Origin: an uncultured Treponema sp.
GTDB lineage: Bacteria > Spirochaetota > Spirochaetia > Treponematales > Treponemataceae
Direction of reading: 5' to 3'
Length of the DNA stretch: 60,325 nt
Assembly: GCA_947167745.1 (NCBI GenBank)
Contig: CAMVJE010000008.1
Span: forward strand, 1-60,325
This document shows positions 60,278-60,325 of the stretch, piece after piece (position 1 is the stretch's first letter; every line of letters begins with the position of its first letter). Both the position numbers and the translations under genes were made by a program. Under the pieces are notes generated by a model. That model searched no databases. It was not told where the DNA came from and was given only the letters and a program-made list of their open reading frames with translations.

Positions 60278-60325
60278 TTACATCTTAACACGGAAGATAA
60301 CTGGAACCTGAACAGCGAATACTGA
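60278..60325 (-). CDS. C-terminal end of a third outer-membrane beta-barrel protein
   Basis: The last 15 codons and TAA stop on the minus strand read SVFAVQVPVIFRVKM. This matches the end of barrel protein B (FAIPVLFRVKM), and the DNA is also close (CCAGTTATCTTCCGTGT versus CCAGTTCTTTTCCGTGT). The rest of the gene is beyond the window. Its position upstream of lipoprotein B makes the right-hand half an inverted copy of the left-hand barrel-lipoprotein arrangement. Confidence 0.7.
   Translation of the reverse strand, partial: SVFAVQVPVIFRVKM

Noticed and set aside
1..60325. tRNA, rRNA, prophage or insertion sequence with transposase
   Set aside because: No cloverleaf, rRNA or transposase-like protein was recognised; the only recombinase is the serine invertase at 58604.

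Overview
This window looks like a chromosomal segment of a gut or rumen Treponema-like spirochaete. The evidence is a spirochaete-type ATP phosphofructokinase, FlgM, many inner- and outer-membrane proteins with typical Treponema leaders, a secreted pectinesterase, and small dispersed hairpin repeats in an otherwise AT-leaning genome. The taxonomic call is an inference from gene content. I recognise no tRNA, rRNA, CRISPR array or prophage. The two ends cut genes: tex on the left and a beta-barrel protein on the right. No gene-free stretch reaches 300 bases.

Layout. 1-6 kb: truncated tex, then a c-di-GMP pair (GGDEF enzyme and PilZ-like protein) behind a 16-bp perfect inverted repeat, then a secreted pectinesterase divergent from a sensor/AraC regulator (to 8.3 kb). 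8.4-13.6 kb: proline synthesis (proA, then proB-proC), split by a six-helix chemoreceptor on the other strand. 13.6-18.1 kb: exported protein, IlvY-type regulator, a double-glycine-leader bacteriocin-like precursor, and an FAD-dependent dehydrogenase carrying an in-frame repeat. 18.3-25.3 kb: methyltransferase, prmC, prfA, TetR regulator, rsmI, flgM, a metal-site-deficient alcohol-dehydrogenase homologue, and a SpoU methyltransferase. 25.3-32.7 kb: HDOD signalling protein, membrane protein, Nif3-like protein, lspA, pta, and a large hypothetical protein. 32.7-37.3 kb: a tightly packed minus-strand run mtnN, luxS, DUF1538 membrane protein, tandem PII-like protein, birA. 37.4 kb: a probable small RNA. 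37.6-42.8 kb: esterase, uppP, aldolase, oligoendopeptidase F, and a BrnT/BrnA toxin-antitoxin pair. 42.8-47.5 kb: TolC/HlyD/MacB-type efflux operon. 47.6-55 kb: TraB-like and TPR proteins, a large anchored protein, a GH63/trehalase-like hydrolase, and pfk. 55.1-60.3 kb: outer-membrane module.

The most unusual locus is the last one. Two beta-barrel paralogues and a lipoprotein lie on the plus strand. A second, paralogous lipoprotein and the end of another barrel gene lie in mirror orientation. Between the two sets sits a serine recombinase that strongly resembles the master DNA invertase Mpi of Bacteroides. This is the layout expected of a phase-variable surface system. The recombinase ribosome binding site is buried in a terminator-like hairpin.

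Other notable signals are an approximately 105-nt RNA whose terminator loop carries CTCCTCC, a bacteriocin-like precursor, several families of small repeats inserted in frame in conserved enzymes (proA, prmC, uppP, pepF, FAD dehydrogenase), and at least fourteen genes whose start codon lies 6-9 nt after a -10 box with no clear Shine-Dalgarno sequence. That last pattern suggests widespread leaderless or very-short-leader mRNAs. Promoters, hairpins and repeats were found by eye and are predictions.
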